From Narthecium ossifragum (lineage: Eukaryota; Streptophyta; Magnoliopsida; Dioscoreales; Nartheciaceae), in assembly GCA_963920575.1 (NCBI GenBank), contig OY986975.1:18569897-18633896 (forward strand): a stretch of DNA of 64,000 nucleotides. The letters are read 5' to 3'. This document shows positions 53,083 through 63,946 of the stretch, piece after piece. A program made the position numbers and the translations under genes. The notes under the pieces are model-generated. The model saw only the letters and a program-made list of their open reading frames with translations, searched no databases and was not told the DNA's origin. The stretch's first letter is position 1. Each line of letters starts with the position of its first letter.

Positions 53083-54159
53083 TGACTTCTTACTTTGAAA
53101 TTTGTATAGGAAATGATGAAACAAATGTTAAGTTTAACTCCACATGTTGATGAACCATTTGAGCAAAGGGTTGCTTGGGAAGGTGACATATATTCCCAAG
53201 TGATGGGACCAGAAAGGAGCGGTCAAGTCCGTGGATTGGGACTTGGTCCAACTCCTACTAGTTTGTGGGGTGCCTCATCTGCATATGAAATGGAGAGGAA
53301 TTCTGAAAATAATGCAGCATCTGAAGAAATTGCCCGTAAGCTAAGGGAAGATATAAAAGAAATTGAAAAGCGTCATGAAGATGAAATGAGGGTGATGAAA
53401 GAATCTCAAATGCAGGTGGAAGCTGAACTTAATAAAATGAGGACATTGATGGCTAGTATAGCTCCACAAGTTGTGCATCATGGATCTAATCAAACACCCA
53501 GGATACAGGTAGTGTTGTCTTTTAACATTTACCATTTGACTTGTTGGGTTATGTCAAATATATAACTCGTACTAATGTTTTGATATTTGTTTATTTGCAG
53601 CAATACTCTGACTCCTCTAGTGTATACTCTGACTCCTCTAGTGCTCATTGAGACATACACATACAAGTTATATCTTAATAGACTGGGTAATGATTTTAGC
53701 TCACTTTTCTTTCACTAAAATTGGAGTTTCACAATATTTACATAACATGTGTCAATTAACTTTTCTTTTTATCTTTCAGTATACAAGGAATTTGTGAAGC
53801 ACTTTTGGCCTGATTTCATGTATGGAGAGTTTTTGAAGATCGGATACCTGAGACTGAGACTGAATGTCTTTTCTTATTTGCTAGATTTAATGAACATCTA
53901 TCTTTTGATTCGAAACTTGTTATGGATGTTTTTGAGACTAAGATACATTGCAAACCATGTTTTGATATAGTTGTATGGTTTGTTACTATATGAACTTGTA
54001 GCAGATGCTTGTACATTGTTAATGGGAATTAGTTGTGAAGTGCAATGGTCAGTTTTTGGTTGTAGATCTGTATTCTGTGTAATAGCAGGTGCTTTTATCT
54101 TCATATATTTGTCATGTCAAATAAATTTTTCGTAGAATGTTTACTATTAAAAGATTATT

Positions 54160-54707
54160 ATAGCGGTGAATGCAATTGCCATCGAATGTTGTTAATTATA
54201 GCGGCATCTAAAATTTCCGTTAAAAATGATCTTTAATTGTCCGATGAAATCAAAAACAAAATACTTGTAGTGGCAATATCAAAATGTCACTACAAGTATC
54301 CAGATTTAGTGGCAAACAAAATAGCCACCGAATGTTGATAGTTTTCGCGACGTATACAATTGCCGCTAAACATGCTCTATAATTGCACTTGTAGCGGCAA
54401 TATCAAATGCCGCTATACTTTGAAAGATTTAGCGGCAAATACAAATGCCGTTAGAAGGTTGAGGTCGATGCATTAGAGGCGACCAATATCTGCCATTAAA
54501 TCGCCGTTATTAATTGCCGGTATAGGAAACAAGTTATAGCGGCGATTGTTGGAACATTCACCAGCTATCGCCGTAATGGCCGCCATATCCTTTTCCCGAC
54601 TCCACTTCTAACGGCGATTGGGTGATCGCCGGTGAATCTACGGGCGGCAATTGGAATGGCCGCTAAAGATCCAAATAATCACCGCTAAAGAACCCCTTTT
54701 TGTAGTG
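54160..54707. repeat. CACTA subterminal repeat region
   Basis: Many short TAGCGGC, TAGTGGC and inverse GCCGCTA motifs in both directions, often as fold-back pairs (for example TACTTGTAGTGG near 54262 and CACTACAAGTA near 54288). It ends at the CACTA terminus 54707; ATC (54708-54710) would be the target duplication. Confidence 0.75.
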
Positions 54708-54934
54708 ATCCATCCAGCTATTAGAGACCAAAATACCCACCAAGTGTATCAGAAGAAAAAAAAAATGGCATTTCCCAACAAGCTTTCACATATCTCCTTC
54801 TGAATCATCTAGTTTCATGATAAGGATTCCCATATGTAATCTCATCAAAAGATAACAACCATTTTATTGAATTGCAATGAATGCTAGACCTTCCCTCACA
54901 GATGTACCTTTAGTTCATCATCTTAGCCCCTCAG

Positions 54935-55200
54935 AGTACAGAAATCAAACAATTCATAAGCACAAAGTCCTAAGATACCAATGGAAAATGATCGCTATGT
55001 AGATAATACATGTCAACAAAGGCTTCCAACATAGCACGTAGGATCTGCTCCTTTTCTTCTTTAAAAGGTTCAGAGGGGGCCGAAGCAGCAACAAACTCGC
55101 AACGTTGCTGGACATGTCGATGTAACGCAAAAGGTGCCTCAGCAACCACTGCCAAAATAACAAACAAGTAGCATTTCTTCACGATTTCTTTTGCTCTTGG
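54935..55200 (-). other. Exon-like fragment of unknown function
   Basis: The minus strand (55182-54970) is open and reads VAEAPFALHRHVQQRCEFVA and EPFKEEKEQILRAMLEAFVD before a stop. Composition and sequence look like a real exon, with an acceptor-like TTTTGGCAG at 55150-55158. I do not recognise the family. It lies beside the GC-rich leader of transposon family B, so it may be a captured fragment. Confidence 0.35.
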
Positions 55201-55585
55201 AAGATTAAAAAAAAATCAAGTAAACACATATATGGCTCGAGGGTGGACGAGGCCAGGCGTCGGTGGTGTTCGTAGAAGCTCGAGGGCGGCGCTCCAGGCT
55301 CGAGCGCGTGGCGGTGGATGTGGCTTTGGGAAGAAGCTCCGGGTTTGGGAAGAAGCTCCGGGGCGAGGGAGGACGGAGCCAGGTGTCGGCGGCGGTGGCG
55401 AGCTGGCGGCGATGTCTAGGGCACGAGAGAGAGATGGGTTAGGGTCACGATCGCCGCGAGTGGATAAGGGGGGTTAAGTGACGCGAAGGAGATCGTGACC
55501 GTCCGATCCCATCAGACGGCCAAGATCACAGTTCGTTGTATAAGACTTAACTAACCGGTTCGCTGCAGAAAATCTCCCTATATAT
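55201..55585 (-). mobile_element. End of unclassified DNA transposon (family B)
   Basis: The minus strand starts GGGAGATTTTCTGCAGCGAA, then GGATCGGACGGTCACGATCT and a GC-rich leader with CTCGAG blocks. It is the inverted counterpart of the left end at 35790. CCCGGAGCTTCTTCCCAAA is duplicated in tandem in the leader. The other end was not found. Confidence 0.5.
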
Positions 55586-55654
55586 ATATATATATAACAT
55601 AGTAAAAAATTTCCTAAGTTTTATTTTAAAAAATTTCTTTTTGTCTTTATTGAT

Positions 55655-55993
55655 TGAAAAGGAATTGGCTGACAAACTTGACTACACAAATTTAGTTGAA
55701 ACTTTTACGGCTAAGAAAGTAAGGATAGTGATTTTTCAGTAGCAACAGATTTGATTTTTGTAAGTTTCTATTTTCATTTGAATCTAGTATACTATTTTGT
55801 TAAATTGATTGAGATTGCTAGATTATATTTGGTGTGACAAAGTGGTTTTTTTATTTGATGAATTAAAGTGCTATGTTTCTTTTTCAATAATATATGTTTC
55901 TTTTAAAATTTATTTTTGAAATAAAAAAAATTATGTTACGGGGCCCTATTTTTATCTTCCGTCTTAAGCTTAGAAAAACTCAAGGCCGGCCCG
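55655..55993 (+). pseudogene. hAT-like transposase C-terminal remnant
   Basis: A short frame reads KELADKLDYTNLVETFTAKK followed by VRIVIFQ and a stop, which resembles the end of the hAT-like 'zinc finger MYM-type' proteins common in plant genomes. A GGGGCCCTATTTTTATCTTC block and GGCCGGCCCGGGG follow, typical of the element's end. Confidence 0.5.
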
Positions 55994-56485
55994 GGGCAAA
56001 AGAACTTATAGCCTGACATTATATGCCGGTCCAACTTTGTTCACATGTAAGATTATAATCTCTTCCAAGACACTTAGATATTGAGCGACCTATGCAAATG
56101 CATCATTTGAAATATATCATCAAGCACATAAACCATGTTTAGTAATTTTATCTTGAGGAAATATATGTGAATATCAGATGATGTACCCGAGAATTTAATG
56201 GCCAATATAAATGAAGTGGACAAGATCTTTTCTTTTGAGAATTAAGCGGCATCACCTTCTCTTCTGTATTCGGCCGGAAAAGCCCAAGCCCATTAATGGG
56301 CCCATAATGCATTATCCTTGGATGATAGGCGATCCGCTGCTTCCTTTGGCGGGAAGGCGCTTAGTTAGTTACCCCCCAACGGTCGTGTCCCTTCTCCCAC
56401 CTTTTCTACTTCACTGCAACCAAAGGTCTAACCTTCCGGTGAGGGTCTCTCTCTCTCTCTCTAAACACAGAGAGGAGAGAGAAAC
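55994..56485 (+). promoter_or_regulatory. Promoter and 5' UTR of the FBD/LRR gene
   Basis: A (CT)n run at about 56445-56462 lies just upstream of the start codon, a common feature of plant 5' UTRs. No TATA box can be assigned with confidence. No upstream exon encoding an F-box was found. Confidence 0.4.
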
Positions 56486-58546
56486 ATGGAGGCAGACTTG
56501 TCGAGTCCCCAACCCAATCCCTACGCGTTCTTCCTTTGGTCACCGAACATCGAACTCGACGAGAACCTCTTCACCGAGAACGAGAAGCGCCGCCTCTTGA
56601 TCCTCGACGGCCGCCACTCCCTAGCCGACGGCATCAAGAGAACCGGGCGGGCCGCCTTGATCAGCTACGCTCGGTGGTACCAGTCACACTACAAGGCGCC
56701 AAAGATCGTCACCTTCCGACTACGCCTCTCCAACCCTGCTGAATTCGAAGCCGACGTCGCCAAATGCATTGGCATGGCCGCCGAGCGGTTCGTCGAAGAT
56801 CTCGAACTCGACTTCTCTGATCCCGACCGGCATGATACGTACCCGGAGGGCTCCATGGGCTATTACACGTTGCCGCCGGAGGTCTATCGGCTACGTGAGT
56901 CATTGCATACGTTGAGAATATCCGGGTGCCATTTCGAGCCTGCTAGATTGCATGCATTGGATTCGCTTAGAAAACTATGTGTTGAGAGGATTCCATTGAG
57001 CCCGGAATCGCTCCATGTTCTCATCGAACATTGCCGGAATTTAGAGGACCTTACTCTCAGGAATCTGAGCATGTTAAGCGATGGCAACATCATAGACAAC
57101 AATGACGTCCTTCTGAGCCTGACTATAGAGGAGTGTGTTCCCATGGTATCGGGTCTCAGGATAGTTGCACCAAAACTAAGATACTTTAGGTACTCTGGGT
57201 ATGTGCAGCCGATAATTCTGGAGAGTTTGAAAAGCATTGAGGCGGCTGAGCTTGAATTCAGTCAGGAGTACCGATTCCAGAGGCATGGAGATCTCTTCTG
57301 TGATGTTCTGTGTAGTCTTCAGAATGCTAGATTTTTGACACTATGTAGTTACGTGACAAGGGTACGTATGTTTCTGATTGAAATGCCGCTGATTTGATCA
57401 TGCATGTTCACGTTCATATATGATATCATCCTTATATAGCAGGATGGTTAACAAGTGTATTTGTTTTTGTCCCAATGGCATCCTATGTGGCAGGGTTTAT
57501 CTTATGTGGCTGCTGATGTGGAGGGAGTAGTGAGGGAAGGGGGAGTTAGGGGGGGTTAGTGGGGAGTTATGAGGGGAGATGGTGGTTACCCTGCCAAGTG
57601 GCAGGGGACCCCACTAGTATATATATAAAATAAGATTTTATGATATGGCATCTGAGTCATATACATATTGTGCACACGTGGTGAAGGGGAAAATAGGAAA
57701 AGAGAGAGTAGTTAGTTACCATATGGTTAAGAGAGAGAGAGAGAGAGGAGTAGGAGGGGGTGGTGCATGGTTACCCGTGTCCGGTGATCACAAGAGAGAG
57801 CTCACCTAGTGTGTGTATATATATATATATCATGTTGATTAAATTTATTTACTTCCATGCATGATATATATATACATTCTACAGTGCATGAGGTACGTAT
57901 AGATCAAGATGCACTTATATATGGTGTTGTTTTCAGAGATTTGAGTCATACGTTCAATGCACAGGTTATTGCTACTGGAGAGGAAAATCCCCACGTATTA
58001 CCAATCTGCATGGAAAAACTCCAGCATTTAACACTGGAGAAAACAACTCTGCAACCAGATGAACTGACCGGCATAGTTTTCCTTGTAAGAAGTTACCCAA
58101 AGCTGGAGCGTCTTACAATCAAAATGGGTCCTCGAACCAACTTTTTATCCATTCTCCTCTCTGTAAGTATCATATATATATCCAACTCTATCAAATGAGT
58201 ATCCATCTATATATCTTACAGTTTTTACTTTATATATACTTACTTCAACTAAATACAGGATGAAGACCTCATCAAGCCTGCCTTTGGTGCTAAAGATTTC
58301 TGGGAAGCTCATCTATCATTCCCATTTGAGTGTCTGGATCACCATCTCAAGAAGGTGGAAGTAGATGAATTTGAGGGTACCGAGAATGAGATGCTGTTCC
58401 TCCAGTTCTTACTCGAGAAAACGAAGGCTCTGCAAGAACTACACATTACTCTGGCAAATGGCACACCATTAGTTAATTCGGAGCTCTCTCAAAAACTCCA
58501 TCAGTATCAGAAGGTTTCAGCAGATGCTAAGATTTTTATTTCTTAG
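56486..58546 (+). CDS. FBD/LRR protein of the F-box superfamily, no F-box visible
   Basis: Three exons: 56486-57361, 57965-58162 and 58259-58546, all with GT-AG borders and phase 0, giving 453 residues. The first exon holds leucine-rich repeats of the plant F-box/LRR type (YRLRESLHTLRISGCHF, LHALDSLRKLCVERIPLSPE, LIEHCRNLEDLTLRNLSMLS). The last ends with the FBD signature VEVDEFEGTENEMLFLQFLL and EKTKALQELHI. Such proteins normally begin with an F-box that binds Skp1 in SCF ubiquitin ligases. Here the N-terminus (MEADLSSPQPNPYAFFLWSP) lacks it, and the sequence joins the family pattern at about residue 55. It may be a substrate-binding-only paralogue. Intron 1 contains a Helitron and a second Helitron end. 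Confidence 0.85.
57426..57617 (+). mobile_element. Short Helitron in intron 1 of the FBD gene
   Basis: It starts TCATCCTTATATAGCAGG after an A and ends with the hairpin CCCTGCCAAGTGGCAGGG, ACCCCA and CTAG before a T. It is an inverted near-copy of 4068-4270. At 192 bp it has no coding capacity. Confidence 0.82.
57640..57809 (+). mobile_element. Helitron 3' end, decayed
   Basis: It ends CTCACCTAG before a T (57806-57809), with a weakened hairpin (GTGTCCGGTGATCAC) and a CACACGTGG block shared with the Helitrons at 1912-2410 and 3866-4052. The 5' end is not clear. Confidence 0.45.
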
Positions 58547-58689
58547 TCATGTAGTTGTTGAATAAGTCAACGATAGTGTTCAAAATTATCGTTTTTTATT
58601 TAATTGTAATAGCCTAATATGGAAGGGCATTATCGTCATTTACTGTCCCGGGTTATGGGAACAAGCACGCCTCTGCCTGGCCGCTTTAG

Positions 58690-59674
58690 AGCCCGTTTGA
58701 ATCGAGGCTGGAATAAGTTCGCATAAGTTTGCGTACTGGATAATCTCTTAGATAAATAAAAGGTGTTTGGTTAGTTATAATAAATAATTTATGCGATAAA
58801 TCGCATGGATAACTTATTTTTGAATGCAAAATATCAAAATTACCCTTCTTTTTATTTCACGCTTTTGCTTTTCAAAGTTGATCAATAGCATTGTATTGGC
58901 TTATTAATAGTATTGAATTGCTTATCAAAGTTGATTAGTTCTTCATGTCAATAGTATTGTATTGGTTTATTAATTATTAAAGTTGATTAGTAGGCCAAAA
59001 TATATTATTCTTAATAATTTAGTTATATAATTAATGTGAAAATGTGTGAATGGAGGAGGGTGGAGTTTTTACGACTGAGAACTCACCGGACCTTGATCGA
59101 GGGTAAGGGGCCTCGCCTTTGCTCAAGACCAACGAAGCAGGGGGTCACCTTGGCCTGGGAAGTCGATCTAACAGCTTGGATCGGGCCGTTGGGCGGCATA
59201 GGAGGTGGATATAGGACGTCAGCAACGGTGCGTCAGAGATGAAGACGACGGTGAGTAGGAATGGCGACTGGGGATTGATGCCGATGGAGCTAAGGAGTTC
59301 ACCGGATATGGAGGTTGTTCGTCGCCGGACGGAGCATCGCCGGTGGGGTCAGGAAGGCTGTCGATGGTTGCGATAGATCTGGGCAACGGTTAGGTTAGAT
59401 GGGAGCGATAGAGAGATGGGAGGGTATCGTGGGATTAGGAGAGTAGAGGCTGGTAAATTGCATGAAAAGCGGGGGTAAATTGGTCAAATAACAAGAGTTA
59501 TGCATGCTATTTATCCATTATCCTACCTTGTGGTTGCAATAAAAAACCTTCAATAGTTAATACTTATGCAATGTTTGACCAAATTATGTAAGGTGGTTAT
59601 GCATGATCTAAAAAAAAGGTGTTCAGATGCATAAATAGGGTTTATGCATGCTTATTCTCAATCTAAACGGGCTC
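58690..59674. mobile_element. Non-coding DNA transposon, first tandem copy
   Basis: The left end reads GAGCCCGTTTGAATCGAGG; the right end, read inversely, GAGCCCGTTTAGATTGAG, so the two form inverted repeats. Internal landmarks include ACCCTTCTTTTTATTTCA and GGCCTGGGAAGTCGATCTAA. No ORF is convincing. TSDs were not resolved. Confidence 0.55.
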
Positions 59675-59689
59675 GGGAAAAAATTCTAC

Positions 59690-60243
59690 TTGTTTGGATC
59701 GAGGATAGGATAAGTTTATATAGTAGATAACATAACTTTTATGCAAGAATAACTTTACATAGCATACTTGCATAAGTAAAAAGTGTTTGGTCGGTTATCA
59801 TGCATAAGTTACGGGATAAATCCCATGGATAATTGCCTTTGGATGCAAAATACCAAAACTACCCTTCTTTTTATTTCATGTTTTTGCTTACCAATTCTTC
59901 ATGTCAATGGTATTGTATCGCTTTATTAATTACCAAAGTTAGATTAATATGCCAAAATATATTATCTTTAATAATTTAGTTATTTAATTAATATGAAAAA
60001 TGTGTGAATGGATGTGGGTGGAGATCTGATGGCTGAGAACTTGACAGAGCTTGATCAGCTGTAAGGAACCTTGTTGAAGCTCAAGACTAACGGAGGAAGG
60101 GTCGTCTTGGCATGGGAAGTCGATCCAATAGGTTGGATCGGGCCATTGGGCGACGTAGCAGGCGGATCTAGGAGGTCCGCGCGCGGGGGCGGTGGTGGCT
60201 TGTTTGGGGGGAGGCTCACCGTGGATTGGCCCACGTGGCAGGC
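59690..60243. mobile_element. Second, truncated copy of the same element
   Basis: It follows the first copy in direct orientation, with the same landmarks in the same order (TTGGATCGAGGATAGGATAA, ACCCTTCTTTTTATTTCA, GGCATGGGAAGTCGATCCAA). It is cut at 60244 by a gypsy LTR. Its start lacks the GAGCCCG end. Confidence 0.55.
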
Positions 60244-62576
60244 TGTCGCGCCCCGACCCGCGAAAGCCCAACCGGGCCGGACGACGCGAACCGAAACCTA
60301 CAAAACGCGGAAAACAAAGCTGGCGAGGGTTCCCTCTAACCTATTGGTCTCCCTAACAGTTCACCAAAAGCACCCTCAATTAAAACAACAATGATTAGCA
60401 CAATCTCGAACCACAGATTAAAACTCAAAGTGTTAATATACATATCCTCGGAGAGGGGAAGATTCGAATACAATATTACTCCCGTAGGAGACTAACTAGT
60501 AAAAGGGTAAAAGCAGTAAATATCGCCACCTCTCAAAAGCCACCAGGCGCTGCCGCACCGCCGACCAACTGCCCGGTAGGGGCCACAGAGGAAGAGCTGA
60601 CGCCTACACCTGCAAAACGCAGCCCGGATAGGAGTGAGCACTAAGCTCAGTAGGGATCTACACTACGACACACAGAAGGAAGAGGGAAACGCAACAGTGT
60701 CGCCCTTAAGTAGGACCTGGGTGTATACATGTAACGCCCCGACCCTCCACTGGGCCCCGGCCCGGCGGGCTCCCGGTCCAACCAGAATCCACCCGAGGGC
60801 CCCACCCGACACAATATTGTCCGCTTTTGGCTCACCGCAGAAATCTGGAAAAACTTCCCAGTAGGTCACCCATCGTGTAACTACTCTAGGTCGAGCACGG
60901 TTAACAGTGGAGTTTTCTGACGGATCACTGTCATCACGGCTTTAAAACGCGTTGTTTCTATTAAGGGTTTACTATATACTTATATCGAACCCCGGACCAT
61001 ACCCAGGCGTTGTGGGATTGCTTACATATACTTATATCGAACCCCGGACCATACCCAGGCGTTGTGGGATTGCTTACCCGGCCCCGGCTCGGCGGGCTCC
61101 CGGTCCAACCAGGATCCACCCGAGGGCCTCACCCGACACAATATTGTCCGCTTTTGGCTCACCGCAAAAATCTGGGAAAACTTCCCAGTAGGTCACCCAT
61201 CGTGTGACTACTTCAGGTCGAGCACGCTTAACCGAGGAGTTTTTCTGACGGATCACTGTCAGCACGGCTTTAAAACGCGTTGTGTCTATTAAGGGTTTAC
61301 TATATACTTATATCGAACCCCGGACCATACCCAGGCGTTGTGAGATTGCTTACCCGCTACCCGACTCAGCCCTGCCCTTCAGGCACATGCATCTTGTCGC
61401 CCCGGTAGAAGCCACGGGCCTCACAATACAGGGGTCCCATAACCCCACCGCGTGTCCCTGAGGCCCAGGAGCAGCCATCAATAGTAGGAACAACACTGGC
61501 GACACACAAGCTGAGTAGGCAACTTCACTACTCCCCGGGTCAGCACAGTGGGACACCGGCTACACCTCAGCATCCGACTCAAGGCCGACACGACCTCTAC
61601 AATCACCAAGCCACAAGTGCACCAATCATCTAGGCCTATCATCGAATCGACTGGGCACCACCATTTAAACCGGGTCCAAACAACCCAACCCCAGTCCTAG
61701 GGCTAAGTCCGAGCTTCCAGCCTCGGGACGGCGACCCAAAGATCACCCACGCCCTAACCAATGCAACTAATGCACAGTTCAAGGATGCATGCTATGACAT
61801 ACACAAACAGGTGATAGGCATGCAACAGTATGTCAAAGATAACATACAAGTCCACCGGATCGCTGCAGCGGTACTACCAACCGCTGCCAGCCGATCCGCA
61901 GTAGGTCCCGGCATTATGACGGTACCACGACCGTCGACCGCGGACTCATGCAACGGGAAGCAACCCCAAAAACGATGATGAATAATAAATAATATAATAT
62001 TATATTCCGAAATATAATATTATATTCAAAACCCTCAAAGCCTCTACTTAAGGGCTAATTGATCCCGTCGATCCGACGTCCAAACGACGTCGGATTCAAG
62101 ATCCAACTTAGCCATGAGTAGGTGTATATACCATGATCAACATATCCAAAAATCATAATCATCCAACGATTGGATTAACGGGAAACACTAATCAAAAGTC
62201 GCTGATCAAACCAACCTACCCATTAATTGCTGCAACACAGCCCTCCAGAAAACAATTCATAATAAATCGTATAAAAATCGGTAAAATATGAAATAAGATG
62301 GAATGGAAAGCTAACGAAGAGATCTACAACTCTTCTGATCATCTCAACTCAAGATCAAGTACATGCCGCCCGGAAAACACGCCTCAAGCCGGCTGTTCTT
62401 CAAGAACAGCAGAAAACCAGAAATCCGAGCTTAATCATGCATAAAACCTACTCAAATCTCAACCAAACATCAGGAAACTTATATCAGTAATTCTAATAGG
62501 CATAAGGAATCCAAAAAAACAAAGATCAACAAGATCCAACGGCTAGATCTAAAGAAAGCCCAAAAACAACATCAGT
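60244..62576 (-). mobile_element. Gypsy LTR (same family as 30681-33610), incomplete at gap
   Basis: It starts TGTCGCGCCCCGACCCGCG and shares the family's landmarks (AGGAGTGAGCACTAAGCTCA, GTAGGGATCTACACTACGAC, AGCCGGCTGTTCTTCAAGAA, ACGGCTAGATCT). It runs into the N gap, and the sequence after the gap does not match the rest of the LTR. A 5S-derived repeat is nested within it. Confidence 0.65.
60730..61356 (-). mobile_element. 5S-rRNA-derived (Cassandra-like TRIM) repeats, tandem copies
   Basis: Two copies (60730-61026 and about 61075-61356), with an extra 50-bp partial repeat between them. Each contains a 5S-rRNA-like stretch on the minus strand, 60926-60854 and 61254-61181. The second reads GGTTAAGCGTGCTCGACC (the Pol III A-box region of 5S) and GATGGGTGACCTACTGGGAA (the C-box region). 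The first copy starts TGTAACGCCCC and ends GGATTGCTTACA, which fits an LTR with TGTAA...TTACA ends. Cassandra TRIMs are the known plant elements with 5S sequence in their LTR. A 5S-derived SINE is an alternative. Confidence 0.72.
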
Positions 62577-62776
62577 NNNNNNNNNNNNNNNNNNNNNNNN
62601 NNNNNNNNNNNNNNNNNNNNNNNNNNNNNNNNNNNNNNNNNNNNNNNNNNNNNNNNNNNNNNNNNNNNNNNNNNNNNNNNNNNNNNNNNNNNNNNNNNNN
62701 NNNNNNNNNNNNNNNNNNNNNNNNNNNNNNNNNNNNNNNNNNNNNNNNNNNNNNNNNNNNNNNNNNNNNNNNNNNN
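62577..62776. other. Assembly gap (200 N)
   Basis: A run of 200 undetermined bases. Open frames that span it are artefacts. Confidence 0.99.
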
Positions 62777-63475
62777 ACACCTACGACGAGAGTGATAGCG
62801 ACCCACGAGGGCGGGGCTTAAGGCGGCGCCGCTCCCATAGCGTGGCAAAACCCTTCGTAACGGCTGTCAACTAGTGCCGTCAAACCGGACGGTCGTCCTC
62901 TCCACCAGGCCCCAGGCCCCAGGCCCCTCTCTTAACGCCGATCCAACTCCAAATCCCCCATCTTTTTCGCGATGAATGGAACCATTATAATGAGTAAAAA
63001 TATTAAAGGCTCCTATACGAGTTTATTCGGTAAACAATTAAGTATTCATGTCGTTGAAGCCATTCAAAAAGATTAGAGGACAACCTGCCAATTAAAAATT
63101 TAGGGGTAATCCCAAGAACAACATCATTGGTGATTGTATTCGGTACGTTGTCCCTTAATCTGAAGCTTGATCGGTTCATCTCTTTCGTTTTATTCTTCAT
63201 ATATATGCAAGCAATTATTTCTTGGATTACTTTACAAGATGCAGGTTAGAATGTACTTTGCAATTGCAATTAGTCTTAATGATGTTATCAGCAATTTCGT
63301 TCATTGACCAGCCAGCTTCTGAAATGGACGACCATACTATTTTTCTTTTACTAATAGGTTGCCATCTAATTTAGCTAACATTGAATATTTGATTTAAATA
63401 TCCTTTAAAAGAATACAAATAATGGATATTTTGCTTATTAGTAGGTGAGCTTTTTTTGACCCATTTTATATTTTA
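62777..63475. other. Non-coding spacer after the gap
   Basis: GC-rich up to about 62940, including CCAGGCCCCAGGCCCC, then AT-rich. No gene is supported. The minus-strand frame at 63003-63200 has no recognisable domain. Confidence 0.35.
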
Positions 63476-63550
63476 CTAGATGGTGGGTCTGTGCCACCTG
63501 ACACGGCTAACTGTCCGTCCTCACTATCTCTATTATAACTTATATCACAT
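63476..63550 (-). mobile_element. Helitron 3' end
   Basis: The minus strand ends with a hairpin GTGTCAGGTGGCAC, AGACCCACCAT and CTAG (63476-63479) before a T, like the ends at 2410 and 4052. The TAAGTTATAATAGAGATAGT block is shared with 3866-4052. The 5' end to the right was not located. Confidence 0.55.
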
Positions 63551-63946
63551 CAGTCATTATTTTATTTATTTATTTAATTATAATTTTATATCACATGTAA
63601 CCATGAGATCGGTTACGTTTGATAAAATAATTTAAACAAAATGGTGGCTCTTTAATTATGCGATAATAATTTTCTCAGCTTTGGCTTAACCCAAGAAAAC
63701 GGTAAGAAACAAACTAGTATATATATTAGTACTAGCCTATGACATGACTCGTCACTCCAGTCGCCACCGGTTCCTCATTTCAAACCTCTTTAAATTCCAA
63801 TAATACCCCTATAACTTCACTATCCATTTACCCACAACCGCCAAGCTATTCTTGTAATAGTTCGTATTTATAGGGGTAAATTAGTTAGTTCTTCACAACC
63901 CTAATACGGCAGTGGCAGTGGCAGTGCCTCCAGCTCTCCGGCGTCC

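Larger units (their letters stand above)
50076..53651 (+). pseudogene. TNP1-like CACTA accessory gene (Transposase_24 family), broken
   Basis: Exon pieces: 50076 onward (MARTRKGLRIATIQPN then TAG); about 50359-50646 (RGPTLLTDIYNQPATKIILV, KLASFLGTLARNPSMTPLHI); 50741-50943 (GVRWVLRSIGKKWKDYKCQL, DQWTTLVQFWNS); 51018-51111 (NKANREKQKIPHTA then TGA); 51207-51309 (PSRAQLFIETHKERKDGRPI); 53110-53507 (AWEGDIYSQVMGPERSGQVR and a coiled coil); 53601-53651. This is the En/Spm Ptta domain plus a C-terminal coiled coil, known from proteins binding CACTA subterminal repeats. Two in-frame stops disable it. The acceptor before the third piece reads GCAA instead of GCAG. A Mutator-like element sits in the intron before the last two exons. 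Confidence 0.78.
49266..54707 (+). mobile_element. CACTA (En/Spm) transposon remnant
   Basis: The right end reads AACCCCTTTTTGTAGTG at 54691-54707, the inverse of a CACTACAAAAAGGGG terminus. The preceding 550 bp are packed with TAGCGGC/GCCGCTA-type repeats, the transposase-binding subterminal repeats of this superfamily. A TNP1-like gene lies inside. A start-like MDSNNLKSWMESSRVSQEYR at 49266 recalls the N-terminus of a TNP2 transposase, but the transposase body is missing. The left terminus could not be found. Confidence 0.7.

Noticed and set aside
54262..54298. A second small CACTA element defined by CACTACAAGTA
   Set aside because: The motif is part of the subterminal repeat field; no matching terminus or target duplication surrounds it.
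62526..62848. Minus-strand open frames spanning 62526-62848
   Set aside because: They are open only because they cross the 200-base N gap.
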